Shown here: positions 23,395 to 36,618 of the stretch, piece by piece | Numbering within the stretch: position 1 is the stretch's first letter | Layout of the letters: each line of letters starts with the position of its first letter | From: Sipunculus nudus | Lineage: Eukaryota; Annelida; Sipuncula; Golfingiida; Sipunculidae | Reading direction: 5' to 3' | NCBI GenBank assembly: GCA_026874595.1 | Contig: CM049319.1 | Location: 59,840,917-59,904,916 of the forward strand | Length of the DNA: 64,000 nt | The notes under the pieces: model-generated | What the model saw: only the letters and a program-made list of their open reading frames with translations | Told to the model about the DNA's origin: nothing | Databases searched by the model: none | Made by a program: the position numbers and the translations under genes

Positions 23395-25027
23395 CTATAT
23401 ATATATATATATATTTAAGTTTAAATATCAAGGAGTAAGCATTAGTTTTAAATCATCATCAAGAGGTAACTAGTTCAGCACGTTCACACGTATCAGGGCG
23501 TGAGTACGTGTATTAGGAAGAAAGCTTGTTCTCTGGACTTTTTCCATGACTCAAAGTGTGTTACCTTGAAACCGGAACCTTAAACCTAAAGGGATCCAGG
23601 GCCGGATACGGAGATATTCAAATACCTGTGGATGACGTCATTAAAGAAACGTCTTAAATTTAATATCGTTTAATATCTTCAATGAAGACATTTAAAGATT
23701 AGTTCATTAATTTACACCTGACGAGCAGTTTAGATACATCCCAATATATGACAAATACATCGCTTGAAGATAATGAAGACTGGCTAAACTGTTAATATTA
23801 ACAGATAACACACGCGTGACAGGTTAAGATTTTGTTGCACAGACCATAGGAATTACATGCTAAACGATAATTTGTAAAGTAATGAGCAAAGATAACACAA
23901 AAGTTGATTTCAAACACTACTTAAAACACATTTTACTAAATGAATCAAACTGTGTTTGTTGATGGCCTAGGAACAGCTGGAAATTTTGTTATGTCTGATT
24001 CTATGAGTCTCAGAAATGTTAAGATATTACGAAAATAAACAATTATTTTGCATTGAAATATGTCTTATATTTGCCTGGTCGGGGGCTTGATTCAGAGCGC
24101 GTATATTTTTTAACCTTAAAGAAATACCACGATATCAGAAACTGTGAGATCAAATAGGTTAAAGATTCTGGCAGGGATTGGCAGAGATAGAAAAAACATG
24201 AAAAACATGTTAAAGCGTTTTTTTACAATAAGGTTTTATGATGTGTATCAAGACTGTTCCCTAAATTGTTGGATAATCTGTGGCAAAGTGAAGGGACAAG
24301 AAGAAGGAGGCTTATGATGCCTGTCAATAATCTGTGACGTATTAATATGCAAATTAACAAACAGTAACTGATCAGTAGATCCATTAAGCAAGTATCTTAA
24401 GTTAATTATTCAATGGCACCTACCGCGTCCCGTATGCATTTTTTATATTTACTTGTGGTTGGACTTAACTGAATTATGAAAGACCAGACGTAGGTTTCAT
24501 TTCAGATATTCTCGTGATTACACTTTTAGCGAATCCATACTTGAAAGAATTTGGGGTTAGTTAACAATTTATATCACAGATGGTGCTACCGTCGATCCGC
24601 CGTTTGATTGGAATGTGAAATATCATGTTGTTTTTTTTTTTATTTGTTGAAATATCTGAAATATTCTTTATCATTTCATGTAACCAGTGTCTGTGATTCT
24701 GTGTCAAAAAATGCTGAGCATATCGTTTTTGCTTCCATGGTGCCAATATATGATGATTTATTGAGTTGTCAAGCAAGCTTGCGACATATATTACGAAAAG
24801 CAAAGGTCATGCTGTCCCTTCTACATCGCCTGTCTCATATTTTACTTGCTTACTGTTCGTTACACTCTACTGTAATCTGTCTCATGGCTATTTCTAAATG
24901 GTGTCACAGGCATGAACTCGTGTTTCAATCTTTGTCTCTTGTGTCAGGCGCCACTTTGGTTTTAAATTAGCTCAGTTTCTTCGTCGTCTTGATTCCAAAT
25001 TTCCAAAGAATTAAAGGTTTGGTGTAA

Positions 25028-25028
<1 letters not shown>
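22936..25028. other. Intergenic stretch with a (CT)n(AT)n microsatellite
   Basis: A (CT)n run at about 23353-23372 passes directly into (AT)n to about 23414. A perfect CRE palindrome is at 23633-23640. Open frames of 66-120 codons show no recognised domain. Confidence 0.45.
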
Positions 25029-25081
<53 letters not shown>

Positions 25082-25087
25082 GAGAGC
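25029..25087. repeat. (GA)n microsatellite
   Basis: Nearly pure AG repeats with two AAAG interruptions. Confidence 0.9.
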
Positions 25088-26216
25088 GCCGAAATTTATT
25101 TTTGTTTCCATTTTTTAAGTATGTTCATTTGCATAATTTTGTTGCAATTTGGATTTATGCATGAGAGGGAAGTATCACACGCTTCCTCTCATTTTATATC
25201 CTGGTATTTACTAACCAGACCCCGTGACTACCGCACATGCGGGCCTTGAGTGTGTAATCTTCCCAATTGCTTGGGCATACCACCAAAGAACCCCCGAAAG
25301 GCGCACTCGATTGTAAGTGAAACACGGCCTTTCATCTAACCCTGTAGAGCACTCACCCTGGGTGGAGGAGAAACAAAATCTCATTGCCTCGGCTGGGATT
25401 CAGTTTCACCGACCAGAAAAGCCGGTAGGAGCAAAATTTTAGTAAGTTTTATAACTTTTGAGATGTCTCAAGGAATGTCCCATTCGTCAGCATCAGTTAC
25501 TTATAAAGGATTTCTTATAGGATGCATCTAAAGTAAAAATGATAATGTGAAATATCACCTTCACAAAGTTATTTATGATACACAAAAATTATCTCCCACT
25601 GTAGCAGTCATTATACGTTTAAGCTAAGTTAAACTAAAGCATTTAATTTTTAAAAAGCCTTTGACAAATATTTGTTTCGCATCAGACTTTACAATAAACA
25701 GCCGAGCTGGTTTTATATTGCTATGGCTGTTTAGGGGCATATGATTCCCGACTTATAAAGCATGTCCTGTTAAGCAATGCACCAAACTATTTAACAAATA
25801 TCATTTACTGGCACCGTCAATGGTTGTTCTGTTCTAATGAAGCTGGGTTATCTTTCCAACCATGTCTGATAGCTTTTTTATTTGCCTGTCTATTTATCTG
25901 TGTTCAATTATGGGACAAAAGGAAATGTTGTCTGACTGTCTGTCTTTCGCTGATATGTAATGCTGGAATATGAAGAAAGAACAGGCTACCTAAATATTGA
26001 GGTTATCCACGTCTTGTTGCAAATGCAGGGTTCCTTCTTTTCATTTTATACGTGTAGCTCATTTGTTCGTTTGTTCTTTTGCCAAATGTGTTCATTTACA
26101 TATTTAATTCTATGTTCTGAGGAAAGGAAAACATGAAAATAGCCTGCCGGTGCATTATATGAAAAGAAAGAATCTTACCCTGACAGGTGATGCGAATTCT
26201 GACGGCCCCATTACTG

Positions 26217-26304
26217 TTTATTATTATCATTTTTATAATTATTATTATTATTTGTAGTAGTAGTAGTAGTAGTAGTAGTATATTTTTATTATTTTATTAT
26301 TATT

Positions 26305-26336
<32 letters not shown>
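26217..26336. repeat. Compound triplet microsatellite (ATT, GTA, GTT)
   Basis: Successive runs of ATT, then about ten GTA, ATT again, then about ten GTT units. Confidence 0.9.
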
Positions 26337-26739
26337 AGATTTTTGGTTACCTATTCATGCATAAAGTTTACAATATATTTTGTATGTCTCTATATTTAAT
26401 CTATTTTAGGTTTACATAAACGTCTTTCCCTTTAACATATAGTAATAATAAAAGTTATATTCATGACATCAGCTTCTATGTGTTATTTTGGGCTCAATCG
26501 TTTGTTATAATTAAGAACTATAATCCCATGAACGTATTCCCAAATTGTGTCCGTATGTTAATATAATGTTTAAAGGAAGAGATTGAGCTTTTGAGTCAAC
26601 ATACAGGGGATTTGACCTTTAATCTGGAAGGTTATGATATTTAACGCTATTATCAAAATTGAGGAAATGCTACTTAAACATTTTACTGGGTTTTTTTTTT
26701 TTTTTTTTTTTTTTTACTTCCACAGGGGGTATGCCATCG

Positions 26740-27080
26740 GCCCCTTTCGTGCGTCTGTTTGTGTGTTTCTTCAAAATATAACCTACGCAGTCATGAACGG
26801 AATCCCATGAAATATTTAGGCCACCTCGGGAATGAGCCAAAGAAGAATATTGGTGTATGCCCGACTCATGATCCGCATCCAGGAAAGGACTTCCAGGAAT
26901 ATTCACAAATATGCAGTCACATATGCAAGATTAAACAAGGGTATATGGGCCAAATAAGTGAATGCAAACACTTGTTGGGGGGAAAATATGCACCAATGAA
27001 CCTTAGATTTGCGGAGTACTCCGCATTAAGGACCACTCGGATGGCGGAGGCCTGCATTACTGAGAATGGGTGTTTTTATA
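26740..27080. repeat. Dispersed repeat (GGGAATGAGCCAAAGA family), fullest copy
   Basis: Blocks in order: GTTTGTGTGTTTCTTCA, CATGAACGGAATCCCATGAA, GGGAATGAGCCAAAGAAGA, GACTCATGATCCGCATCCAG, ATTCACAAATATGCAGTCAC, CAAATAAGTGAATGCAAACA, GGCGGAGGCCTGCATTAC. The same order is seen at about 16740-17040 (+). Reverse-orientation copies are at about 33140-33300 and 48901-49040. Confidence 0.65.
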
Positions 27081-28349
27081 GTTTGATAATGAGATTATGA
27101 TGACGGATTTTCCTTTTTCGTAATGAAAGGGCCTGGTATAAAAAAAACTGGTGTTGATCTGAATTAAAGTATGTGGTTTGTTTCATTTAAATATAACGTC
27201 ATATATTAGGCCACATTAACTTGCTCTGTAAAACCATTTACGTACACCTGACCCTGACAAGGTTGATTTCCTCGTTCATCATCATCCAGAAGAATTACAA
27301 AAAGTCCACATTTCCCGGAAACTAACGTCCAGGTCAAGCAGTAAGTTGTGTATTCCTGTTACGAATTTTGCACAGTTACGGGTTTTGTTCGTTTATGTGT
27401 GCATGTGTGTCTCAAAGCCTCAGTCTTTATTAATGTGATAGCGAATCGCATACATATTTATATACAATCGATGGAAGATTCATAAATTTCATGATCCAGG
27501 TGAAAAATAATATAACTGAATAATATTTTAAGTCTGTATGTTTTAATATATATATATATTTATTTGTGTGTTTGTGTACATAATTGTTTAATATATGTAT
27601 TGTGTGTTGGTGTACCTATGTACATGCATATGGTTTAGCTCCTGTAATAGGCAACTACCTGCTAAAACTTAATCGAAGTAATGCTGAGATCTAAAATGTT
27701 ACCATTATCATGTGTAAAACACACATATATAAATATATCTACCTTAAAGGTTCGAAAAAGGTCAACAGGTGCAGTTCGCAAGTTCCAGGTACCAACGGGT
27801 TTCCGGTATGTTTTTAACATCTTGACAGTAATTGCACCTGGCGACTTCCTGGTTCGCGCCCTCCATGGGTGCATGTAAGCAAAGGTATGAGGAAGATGTC
27901 TACTTCTGGGGTTACCTGTTTCCATGACGCAGAGCGTGTTACTTGGAAACCAGAGCTAATAAAAAACCTTCAGGGATGGGTGAAGCTTAATGGTACAATT
28001 AACTACGTCGTCCTTATCAATCTGATAAGTGCTTGTTAACTTGCGGTACAATTAATCAATTATTGCCACGGTAGAATATATTGTAGCCATAAGTTTTTAA
28101 ACTTATAGGTACAATTCGAATGTCACAATCCGTTATACCATAAACAGAAGCTGTTGCACTCGCATATAACTTAATAGTTATAACTTAACTGGCTGGAAAA
28201 GATTTTAATAACTGATGCTACCATCTAGCGGTTAACACCCTAACTAAATGAGTCATAATACATAGTGATGATTGGTTGATCAGGACTGGACCCGACCAGT
28301 TGGTATACGTTTGTTGTGAGAGAGGGGAGGGGGAGCTTGACCGCATGTA

Positions 28350-29350
28350 GAGGATTGCTTGATTGATTGATTGGTTTTATTCAAGTAACCAGTAAACATG
28401 TACATTATATAAAAAACAACTTGCATCCTAATATGTACCTGAGACAGCATTAAATGTTTAATAAAAACCTATTTCCATAATGTTCCAAATGCGATCAAGA
28501 TATTGAACAGAGTGTCTTGCCATAGCTGTTGTATACAACTATATTTCCATAGAAATCAATTATTATGAAAATTACCAGAAGAATACACAATAGGAAACTT
28601 TATCTTTATCAGAGAAAATGTAGGTTACAAATTATCTGTTATAAACTATTTGTAAGAAAGTCAATAATAAAATATCCTAAATACACCACGACACGAGAAC
28701 TATATAAATATCTGGTTATGTTTCATGTTATATCACAGCAAAAGATCAGCATAAAAACCACAGAAAGTCCTATAAATATTTAAAAGGCTGGCATGCAGAT
28801 CTATTCACTAAATTTACAGACTAGATAATCAAAGACCAATGGATACACAGACCACAGCAGCAGCAAAACCAGCACAGCAGGCAGCAAAAGCGATCAAGAC
28901 AAGAAAGTAAACCAGAAACAGAAGAATTTCAACTAGACATGTCTAAAAAGAAGAAACCCAAGTTCAAGAAGTTGGACCCGATCGACAACAAATAGGAACT
29001 CGACCACAATTGAGGACCAAACAGCATCTCCCGAGATAAGATTGTAAAACACTACAGAAAACGGACTTTCTTCGTCCTCCGGCTACTGCGAGAATGCAAA
29101 ACTGGTCACCATCGTCATCATCTCATCAACATCTCAGAGATGCTTGACCACAGATAACATCTTCAGTCAGTCAGATAACCACAGAATAGATTAATAGCCT
29201 CAATAAGTTAAAATAACATATATTACCTGAAAATAAAAAGAAAAATAACTTGTTACAAAAAAATATAAAACGTGTATACAATAAGAAACCTTGTCTATAT
29301 CAATGTACATGTAGGTTAAGTGTTATAATATCTATATATAACATATTTGT
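28350..29350. repeat. Diverged interspersed-repeat region with local duplication
   Basis: It begins with GATTGATTGATTGG, often seen at the 3' ends of mollusc interspersed repeats. Segments 28560-28660 and 29240-29350 share GTATACAATAGGAAAC-like, TGTAGGTTA and CTATTTGTAA blocks and appear duplicated. A 30-bp stretch at about 28701 recurs near 31924. No intact open frame was found. Confidence 0.4.
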
Positions 29351-29855
29351 AAAAGAGTCATTTTTCTACACATAATTCCACACGTGTCCTCTGTGGTTAA
29401 CTTTACAGGACTTCTGAACATGCAGGAAATGTGTCATTTGTGTCGAGTAAACGCTATTAACAAACCCACATTAAAGAGAGAATAACCAAACAGACACTAT
29501 ACGGTAATATATGCACACCCCTTCTGTCCTCTTAAAGTCTGCGTGCTGTTGCATTAATAAGTGATGGCCGTGTTGTTCGGTTTTAGTATATTCAGTCAGG
29601 GGCGTATTTATAGGGGGGCGCAAAGGGGCGCGCGCCCCCCTAAAATTCTGCTAACACTTATACCAGTCAACTTCTGGCAAGTATTATGTTTGTTAACTCA
29701 AATTTATTTTATGTTATTTCAATTTAGTATGCATACACATAGATATAAAATATGGCGTTTTAAGTAGAAAAAATATTTTCATGTTTCTCTATACAGAAAT
29801 GAAAGAAGAAAAACAAGAAAGATCTTGTCTGTAATGTAAATATAGATATATACAC

Positions 29856-29858
<3 letters not shown>

Positions 29859-29902
<44 letters not shown>
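29859..29902. repeat. (AT)n microsatellite
   Basis: About 22 pure AT units. Confidence 0.9.
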
Positions 29903-29904
<2 letters not shown>

Positions 29905-30795
29905 TATATAATAATTTATATTTATTATCAGTTCTTAAGGTTCCTATTGACCTAAAGAGAAACTAGTTTAGTTTTGTTGTATTTGTTGAAATTTTGTGAA
30001 ACAAGAAAAAAAGGTTAACAAGATATTGTTCGTAATGTAAATGTAAAGAGTTTCAGACTTTGAAAATTTCTAAAATAAATCTAAACAGTAGAGGGATTAT
30101 ATACTTACACATTTCTCTCATTTTTTACCATCTCTCTTTTCTATTTTGTTTGTGTGCAGAAGTGAAGTCTCCAAACCCCCATTTGATTGTTCTGTTACAT
30201 GATCGTGGATGGCCTAAAAATGTTGAACAATCCATGCAAGCTTTTTGTACTTTCACTAGACGCTTGCTATATGCCTCATTTTTTTAAATTTACCCTGGAA
30301 TACACCAAAAGAATATATGAAAGCTTCCGGTTTCTTGATTCTGGGGTAATAAAAATCACCTCTAAATACCCAGCTACTGTCTCTGGAGCTAGATGGCCAG
30401 GAATTATGTCAGAAAGCTGCATTTTGAATAATAATATAAACCTGAAAATGGTATGCAGATAACAGTCAATGAGCATTTTTTCACTTCTAATATTTCTTGT
30501 GTTTATGTACTTTAATTACCTCAGGTCAGGCTATCTTTATTTCTTTTTAACTCCAACTGGCTATAGTTCGAACTTAATTTCTGCAAAAATAATTTATCTA
30601 CGAAAACCTATATTATGGAATTCATTATCAGAAGCTCTACATGAAAAATAGATGTAGTATCCTTTGACAGATGCAATGACATATAATAGTTAATCCATTT
30701 CAGTTTTTTTACATCATCTTCTACTTAAAAGTTACTAATAAGTTACAACACTACACTTATTGATGCATGTATTTTTCTGTTGTTCAAATAATGCA

Positions 30796-30796
30796 T

Positions 30797-30862
<66 letters not shown>
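30796..30862. repeat. Compound (AT)n(AG)n microsatellite
   Basis: (TA)n turns directly into (GA)n without a break. The same junction type occurs at 58822-58932. Confidence 0.9.
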
Positions 30863-30865
<3 letters not shown>

Positions 30866-31069
30866 GGGTCCCACGGTTAACATAATAAACAACTTGAACT
30901 AGATACCTTACGAAATTACATATAATAATCATAATAATTATGCACGAACTAACAATATTTGACATGTTTAGTAGGAGAAAATTTAAGTGTGTTCAAACAA
31001 GTTTAAATATGCTTGCTTCCTACTAATAGGGCTTTGTGGAATATCAATAAAATTTAGAAAAAAAGTACT

Positions 31070-31090
31070 AATATATATATATATATATAT

Positions 31091-31156
<66 letters not shown>

Positions 31157-31157
31157 G
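31070..31157. repeat. (AT)n microsatellite with ACATG interruption
   Basis: Two TA runs divided by one ACATGTA interruption, ending just before GC-rich sequence of the hAT-like right end. Confidence 0.9.
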
Positions 31158-32093
31158 ACATGTTTAAAAGACGCAGAACAGCCCCCTTTCCCGACTTTGG
31201 GGCTGCGCCCCCTCTATTTTCAAATCCTGGATACGCCACTGTTATCAATTCCGGTCTTCTGACTGAGCACGCATGAACTCTCTTCGTTTTATTTTCATTT
31301 TCTGTTTCCTTCCTATTTGTTTTATATTTTGTTTTTATTTACTATAAGGTTTTCAATTGATGGATTTACGTGTAAACATATTGATGTTATAAGCCTATCT
31401 CATATGAACAGTTCCTTAACCCATACATAATTGCATAAACTATATATATTATGTGTTTATATTTATTTATTTATATATTTATTTATATATATATCATATA
31501 TTTTTATATTCATATAATAGACACCCATAGAGACAATATCAAAGTGGGTCTCTGAGATTCTGTCCAGTTATAACATTCAGTTATATATCCAGAGTGAAAA
31601 AAAAATATATTTATGAAATCTGCATATATATGTATGTAATATTATTAAACCAATTAACTTAATGAAAAAAGTAAATTCTTGGTCGAATGTACACACAAAC
31701 GAGCGAAAAACCATGCAGGCACTTCTGCAATGCTACATAATGAAGAAAAAGACATTATTACTTCCAGAATTTCAGCAAAGATTACTGATAAGATGTAAGA
31801 CTTTCTGAACGCAGGACATGACGTCATACTTACACTGCCATGGCCAGCCACTCAGTGACGGGCCGATGAAACTCACTCGAACAAAAATTGTTTGATTTTC
31901 TTGATTTTCCGATGCGTACTACCACTATATAAATATCTGGTTATGTTTCATGTTATTTAATATACCCTAAGGGTCATAATTAGAACGATGAAGAATAACG
32001 AGGCTAAGAATATCTGGTTGCATATACATGTGTGTACATATATATATATTCAAGAAATACTTTCTTGGAAGATAATACTAATATAGATATTTG

Positions 32094-32096
<3 letters not shown>

Positions 32097-32141
<45 letters not shown>
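32097..32141. repeat. (AT)n microsatellite
   Basis: Pure TA repeat of about 22 units. Confidence 0.9.
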
Positions 32142-32145
<4 letters not shown>

Positions 32146-32276
32146 GTCCAGGTATTTTGATTTCATCCGGTAGTAAATGAACATTAATTAACTATAAACG
32201 CCCCGATCTTTAAGAGCACTTTCACCAGAATGTATTGAATTCATTCACAAAACTTAGTTATTTGATTAACTGTGTT

Positions 32277-32277
<1 letters not shown>

Positions 32278-32315
<38 letters not shown>
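32278..32315. repeat. (CT)n microsatellite
   Basis: Pure CT repeat of about 19 units. Confidence 0.9.
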
Positions 32316-32319
<4 letters not shown>

Positions 32320-35300
32320 TATATAGCAACGCAATCTATCAAATTTCTTCATCTATGTCAAAACCAAATGTAAAATGAGGAAATCGTGTTAATTGCAACA
32401 GATGGACTGGTGGGATTTTAAATACATATAGTTGAAAATGCTTTTTAATAGGATTATAAAAGCTAAACACACCTTGGTCTAAATGTAATTTGGACATCCT
32501 TCCTTACAACTAATTTTAAAATTTAAATTAATGTTTCTTGGTAATACTTGTATCTGGCGTGATATAAATATGCGAATGCAGCTATAAATATAATAATTCT
32601 TCCAAGCAAAGAGACGCATTCACAGACCACGTGACATGTAGTCCCCAAGCCGTCCACGCTCATGTCATTCAAGTCGTTAAAGGCTGTTTATGTGTTCTGA
32701 TCTTCACTCTTCCTGTATGTCGTTGTCAAATCCCCTGAATCGGTGTAGCGTTTTATGATTGTCCCGTTAATATTACTTCCCCATCCTCTCCCCGCACCCC
32801 GATTTCCTGAAATCGCCTATGCGTTACCATGAGGCAGGTTGAAATCTACCCTTAAGTTTTGACCCCCTCCCCCTTATAAAAGTACCCCTCTCCAAACATT
32901 TGTCTGTGGATGAGTACTTAGTTAGAAAGTAATAATTTCAAGTTTTTTTCTATATTTTTTATGAATATTTACTTGTAATTATTGTATTTATTCATCCAGA
33001 ATTCTCTAACTTTACATTATTTTGAATCCTTGTATATATCTTATGTTTGCTTGTAATTTGTTATGCACTAAGATCTTGTGTATTAATATAATTAACATAT
33101 TCCCAGGATCGTGCATAAGTGAGTAAACACTTGTAAACAATCATGATGACGTTCCTGAATTCGGACCATGTGCTTGGACCACACCCACAACTAATCGATT
33201 CTTTACTGGCCTATAACCGAAATGCCCTGAATATTTCATAAGATTCCGTTCATAAGGGTATGAGTTACGTTGTGAACAAACACACACACACACACGAACA
33301 GGAATAAATGCATACCCCCCTGGCGGTTGCAATAAGCAAGGGGAAAGGTTATCACAACAGTGCGACAATAACCTTAAATTATTTTCGGGGGTAATATCCA
33401 TTCAAGATTACTGGGGAATAAAATGAAACGGGTTGATTTGAAGCCTTTCCGTGCACCAGGAAGGAAAATTACCAGTGGCTCAGCTATTTTCAAATAACAT
33501 CCGGAAAAACTCCTCCCACGACACGAGATATATTTACCGCTCATACGTCAACGTAATTGCTTACGGTATTGCGCTCAAGAGGGGTCTTCCTCAGAAATGT
33601 CTTCATGAATATTCATAATGTAGATTTTACACGCTGGCATGTCCAGGCGCCTCACCTGAACGAGTTGGTAAAGGCTCTGCCTTCTGTTACGGTCCACACA
33701 GGATTCAAAACAAACAAATAGCAATGTGCATGTAAGTGTGTGTGTGTTTTATGTAGTTAGTTGCTAAATTTTGTTTCAGGGTACCTTAGAAAGACTTTTA
33801 CTTTTACTTTTACTTTTATAAAATCAGACATTTTATTTTATATTTCTGTCTGTTATAACTTGTAACGTATTACTTTTTTTCTACAAATCATCAAATGGTT
33901 TCAGCACATCGTCGCTGCCCAGAAAGGTTCATTCCTTTGTAGGACCTATTCCGATATCTGACGTCTAATAAGTAAAAATAATCCATTGAACATTTCATAA
34001 AAAATAATCTAGAAAAGGTCGATGCCACGGTGCCCGTGTTGTTCGTTTTGTTTATATCAACTTGTTTATAACAAGTGGGGGAAAGCCAAAATAATCCAAA
34101 CATTCAGTAATGATATCTTGCGACGATTCAGAAAAACTGAAGTTTTGCAAACTTCCCCAAATATTACTAAACCACATTTAGTTACATGTTAATTTTTCTG
34201 TTTGTCAACATGGGCGCACGTACCCTGTTAACTATAAAAGCTCGTAAAAAGTAACACGTCCGTCACAGAGGCAAAATAAGAACCTCTCTTTGCAGGAATG
34301 ACCTACATCCCATCAAAATATACGCAGACAAGCAAATCACATAAAATCTACAGATATGCTGGTGGATATCTTTAATAAAATCTCGCAGCTGTTCTCGTCC
34401 AATTTGGGGAATAATCATAATTGGCGCAAGTAATTACAATAAGCTGAAGTCATTCGTTCTAAAATGACGAAATAATACTTTATTCATCTTACCCGATTTC
34501 TTTAAAAGATTATGAAAAATAAAATACCGGTAACATAAATGCAATTGTTTATATGCATGAATGTGTTGCTTTGATAAATTTACACCTGGTCTTCGGGCCT
34601 GTCCAATCTTGTAGATTCCTTAAGTCCCTTAGGAGAACACTTGTAAGCTAGAAGGTTATTTGTAATACAATCGTTGCCATCCACATCCACACACAGCATT
34701 ACACACAAACCATCACCTACGTACACGCATCATCCCACATACACACAAACACATATGCATATTTGGCCCGAGGTCAAAGCAAAAAGGCGAAAGGTGAATC
34801 AAATATTATCAAATTTTATTTGTAAGTATAATTTCATATAATGTGCAGTGTCACCCTGCCTGCCTGCCTGCATGTATGCATGCATGTATGTATGTATATA
34901 TATGTAAAATATGATATTTTGACTTGGTTCAAAGGGATTTGTGGAAGTGCTCGTTGATTATATATGGATTGGGACACCAAGTAAGATATTTTAGTTTTAT
35001 ATACACGTCCCGTGTGAGCAAGCGGTCGCAGTAGTAGTTCGTTTGCCCATTCAACTGTGGCTGGTTTCGTCACGATGCGCAATAGCATGATGACCCAAAA
35101 CAAAAATAATCCTTCTTTATGCCTCTAGGTATTATATAAAACAAGCTTATTGGGCGGTCGAATTCTGAGGAAGAAGAACCAAAACCATGGCTGTTCCGAT
35201 TATCTAAATGTTTCCCAGTGGTGACCCGTCACTTCATTGTTCAGAATGTCTTTTAAAAGACCACTTAGATGCGTGTTACCTGATTTGTTTAAAAGATTAC

Positions 35301-35654
35301 GGAAGCAAATTTTTAACTACACATCATATTTAACTTTGTCTGTCTCGCTGTTTGTCTGTTTGCGAATCATTAAAAAATAATATTCAAACACAGAGTCAGG
35401 GCTTTTATTCTTTCTTTTATGATAACGCGGGGTACCAGTTTATAGCTAAGGTTGCACCCTAAAAGCCAACCAAAACTGGATAAAAATGACTGAAGACCGA
35501 ATATACCGTATGCGTAATAATTCTCTGATTTATTCAGAAAAGGGGGAGGTTGCAAGTCTAGATTTCCACGATGTGGTCAAGGGCCTGGCAAACAGCTAGA
35601 CCGACAAAGTTAAATATGGTGTGTTATATATCATTTGCTTTCGTAATTTTCTGT

Positions 35655-35975
35655 GGAGCGTGGTGGCGAAATAGTTATGGCGCTGGACTCGTGACCGCAA
35701 GGCTGTGGGTTCGCGTCCCGTTCTGACAGCCGTCTGCGCTGAGACTCCTAGCCAAAGTATTAACCACAAGGGTGAGCTGACTCGCCCGAGGAGTTAATAG
35801 GTACTAATCAGCGCGGCAGGCAAATGTAGAACGAATAACCTTTTTAAGCGCTACTACGGCTGCTTAGGTTGTATGCTCCCCAGGGAACCCAGAAAAGCTA
35901 CAAGAATGAACAGGCCCGAAAGACCAGGAAGTGTAAAGTCGGATACGACTGACATTGTCGGTGATATCAGACTAT
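35655..35975 (+). mobile_element. tRNA-derived SINE
   Basis: An RNA polymerase III split promoter is visible: A box TGGCGAAATAG at 35664-35674 and B box GGTTCGCGTCC at 35708-35718, about 33 nt apart as in a tRNA. The head reads like a Ser/Leu-type tRNA (GGCGCTGGACTCGTGACCGC before the B box). A non-tRNA body of about 250 bp follows with GGCCCGAAAGACCAGGAAG. Both ends are approximate, and no tail repeat or target duplication could be fixed. It cannot be a functional tRNA because the 3' acceptor half does not pair. Confidence 0.7.
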
Positions 35976-36618
35976 AAACCCCCACCGATACCTGGGACTT
36001 AGAGCTTTTGAAAATAGTAGATGAAATAAATACAGCAGAACGGGTTTCGGGAGGGAAGATCGGGATTAAATGTTATCATACCCGTATCCGTCCCCTCCCA
36101 CGATGACTATTCCTAATTGTTATTATACTATATATAGACCTACTTTTATCGTACTATTTTCAATTAATCTACACACTGTTATATCTTTCAAACTTAAGGA
36201 TATTAAACGGGACTAGTCCCTCCGGGTATAAGCATGTATTTTCATTTAATAACTGTGACGGCGTAACTCATATAAATAATATACGTTAAGATCTTGGCCA
36301 AATTGCTCCCCTAAATGAAGATGTTATTATTAAACTCATGCTATATGAACTGGTCTTACAACCCTTCGACCACTAGGGAAGCTTGACCCAATCTCCCTTT
36401 AATGTTCCTCACAATTGTGTTGACAATATATGGCTTGAATAATTGTTTTAGTACTCAAGCACTCCGTACGTATATCAGGGTATAGTTTAACGTACGGTTG
36501 GCCCCTATTTGTGGAGTTATGGGAAATGTGCAGTTATAATTCTTTATTTGTGCAGTTCTAATATTTTTTTTTCTAAATTTGTTTCGAACCAATCACAGAC
36601 TGAAAAAAACACTTCATA

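Larger units (their letters stand above)
25088..28350. other. Intergenic stretch with dispersed repeats
   Basis: Contains a triplet tract (ATT/GTA/GTT) at about 26217-26336, a T24-class run near 26692-26715, and a copy of the dispersed GGGAATGAGCCAAAGAA repeat family at about 26740-27080 (ends in GGCGGAGGCCTGCATTAC). No convincing gene was found. Confidence 0.5.
29597..31241. mobile_element. Possible 1.65-kb hAT-like element, or two fragments
   Basis: The left end CAGGGGCGTATTTATAGGGG and the right end CCTGGATACGCCACTG are of the same inverted-repeat type (CAG[GT]GGCGTAT). Each adjoins GC-rich GGGGCGC-type sequence. The outer 8-mers TATTCAGT and TTATCAAT agree at only 5 of 8, so one element or two truncated ones are both possible. 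Interior open frames near 30060-30460 have no recognised transposase motif. Confidence 0.35.
31242..35645. other. Intergenic stretch, microsatellites only
   Basis: Contains (AT)n at 32097-32141, (CT)n at 32278-32315, a short (CTTTTA)n near 33787-33816, a reverse copy of the dispersed repeat family near 33140-33300 and a CCTG/CATG/TATG tetranucleotide tract near 34857-34903. No gene was recognised. Confidence 0.5.

Noticed and set aside
25200-25440. tRNA-like or SINE sequence
   Set aside because: The AAACTGAATCCC on the minus strand is a poor B box and no A box fits.
30060-30462. Possible transposase fragment in the putative 1.65-kb element
   Set aside because: Overlapping short frames with no recognisable hAT motif; not enough to call.
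35655-35740. Functional tRNA gene
   Set aside because: A and B boxes are present but the acceptor stem does not close and a non-tRNA body follows; called a SINE.
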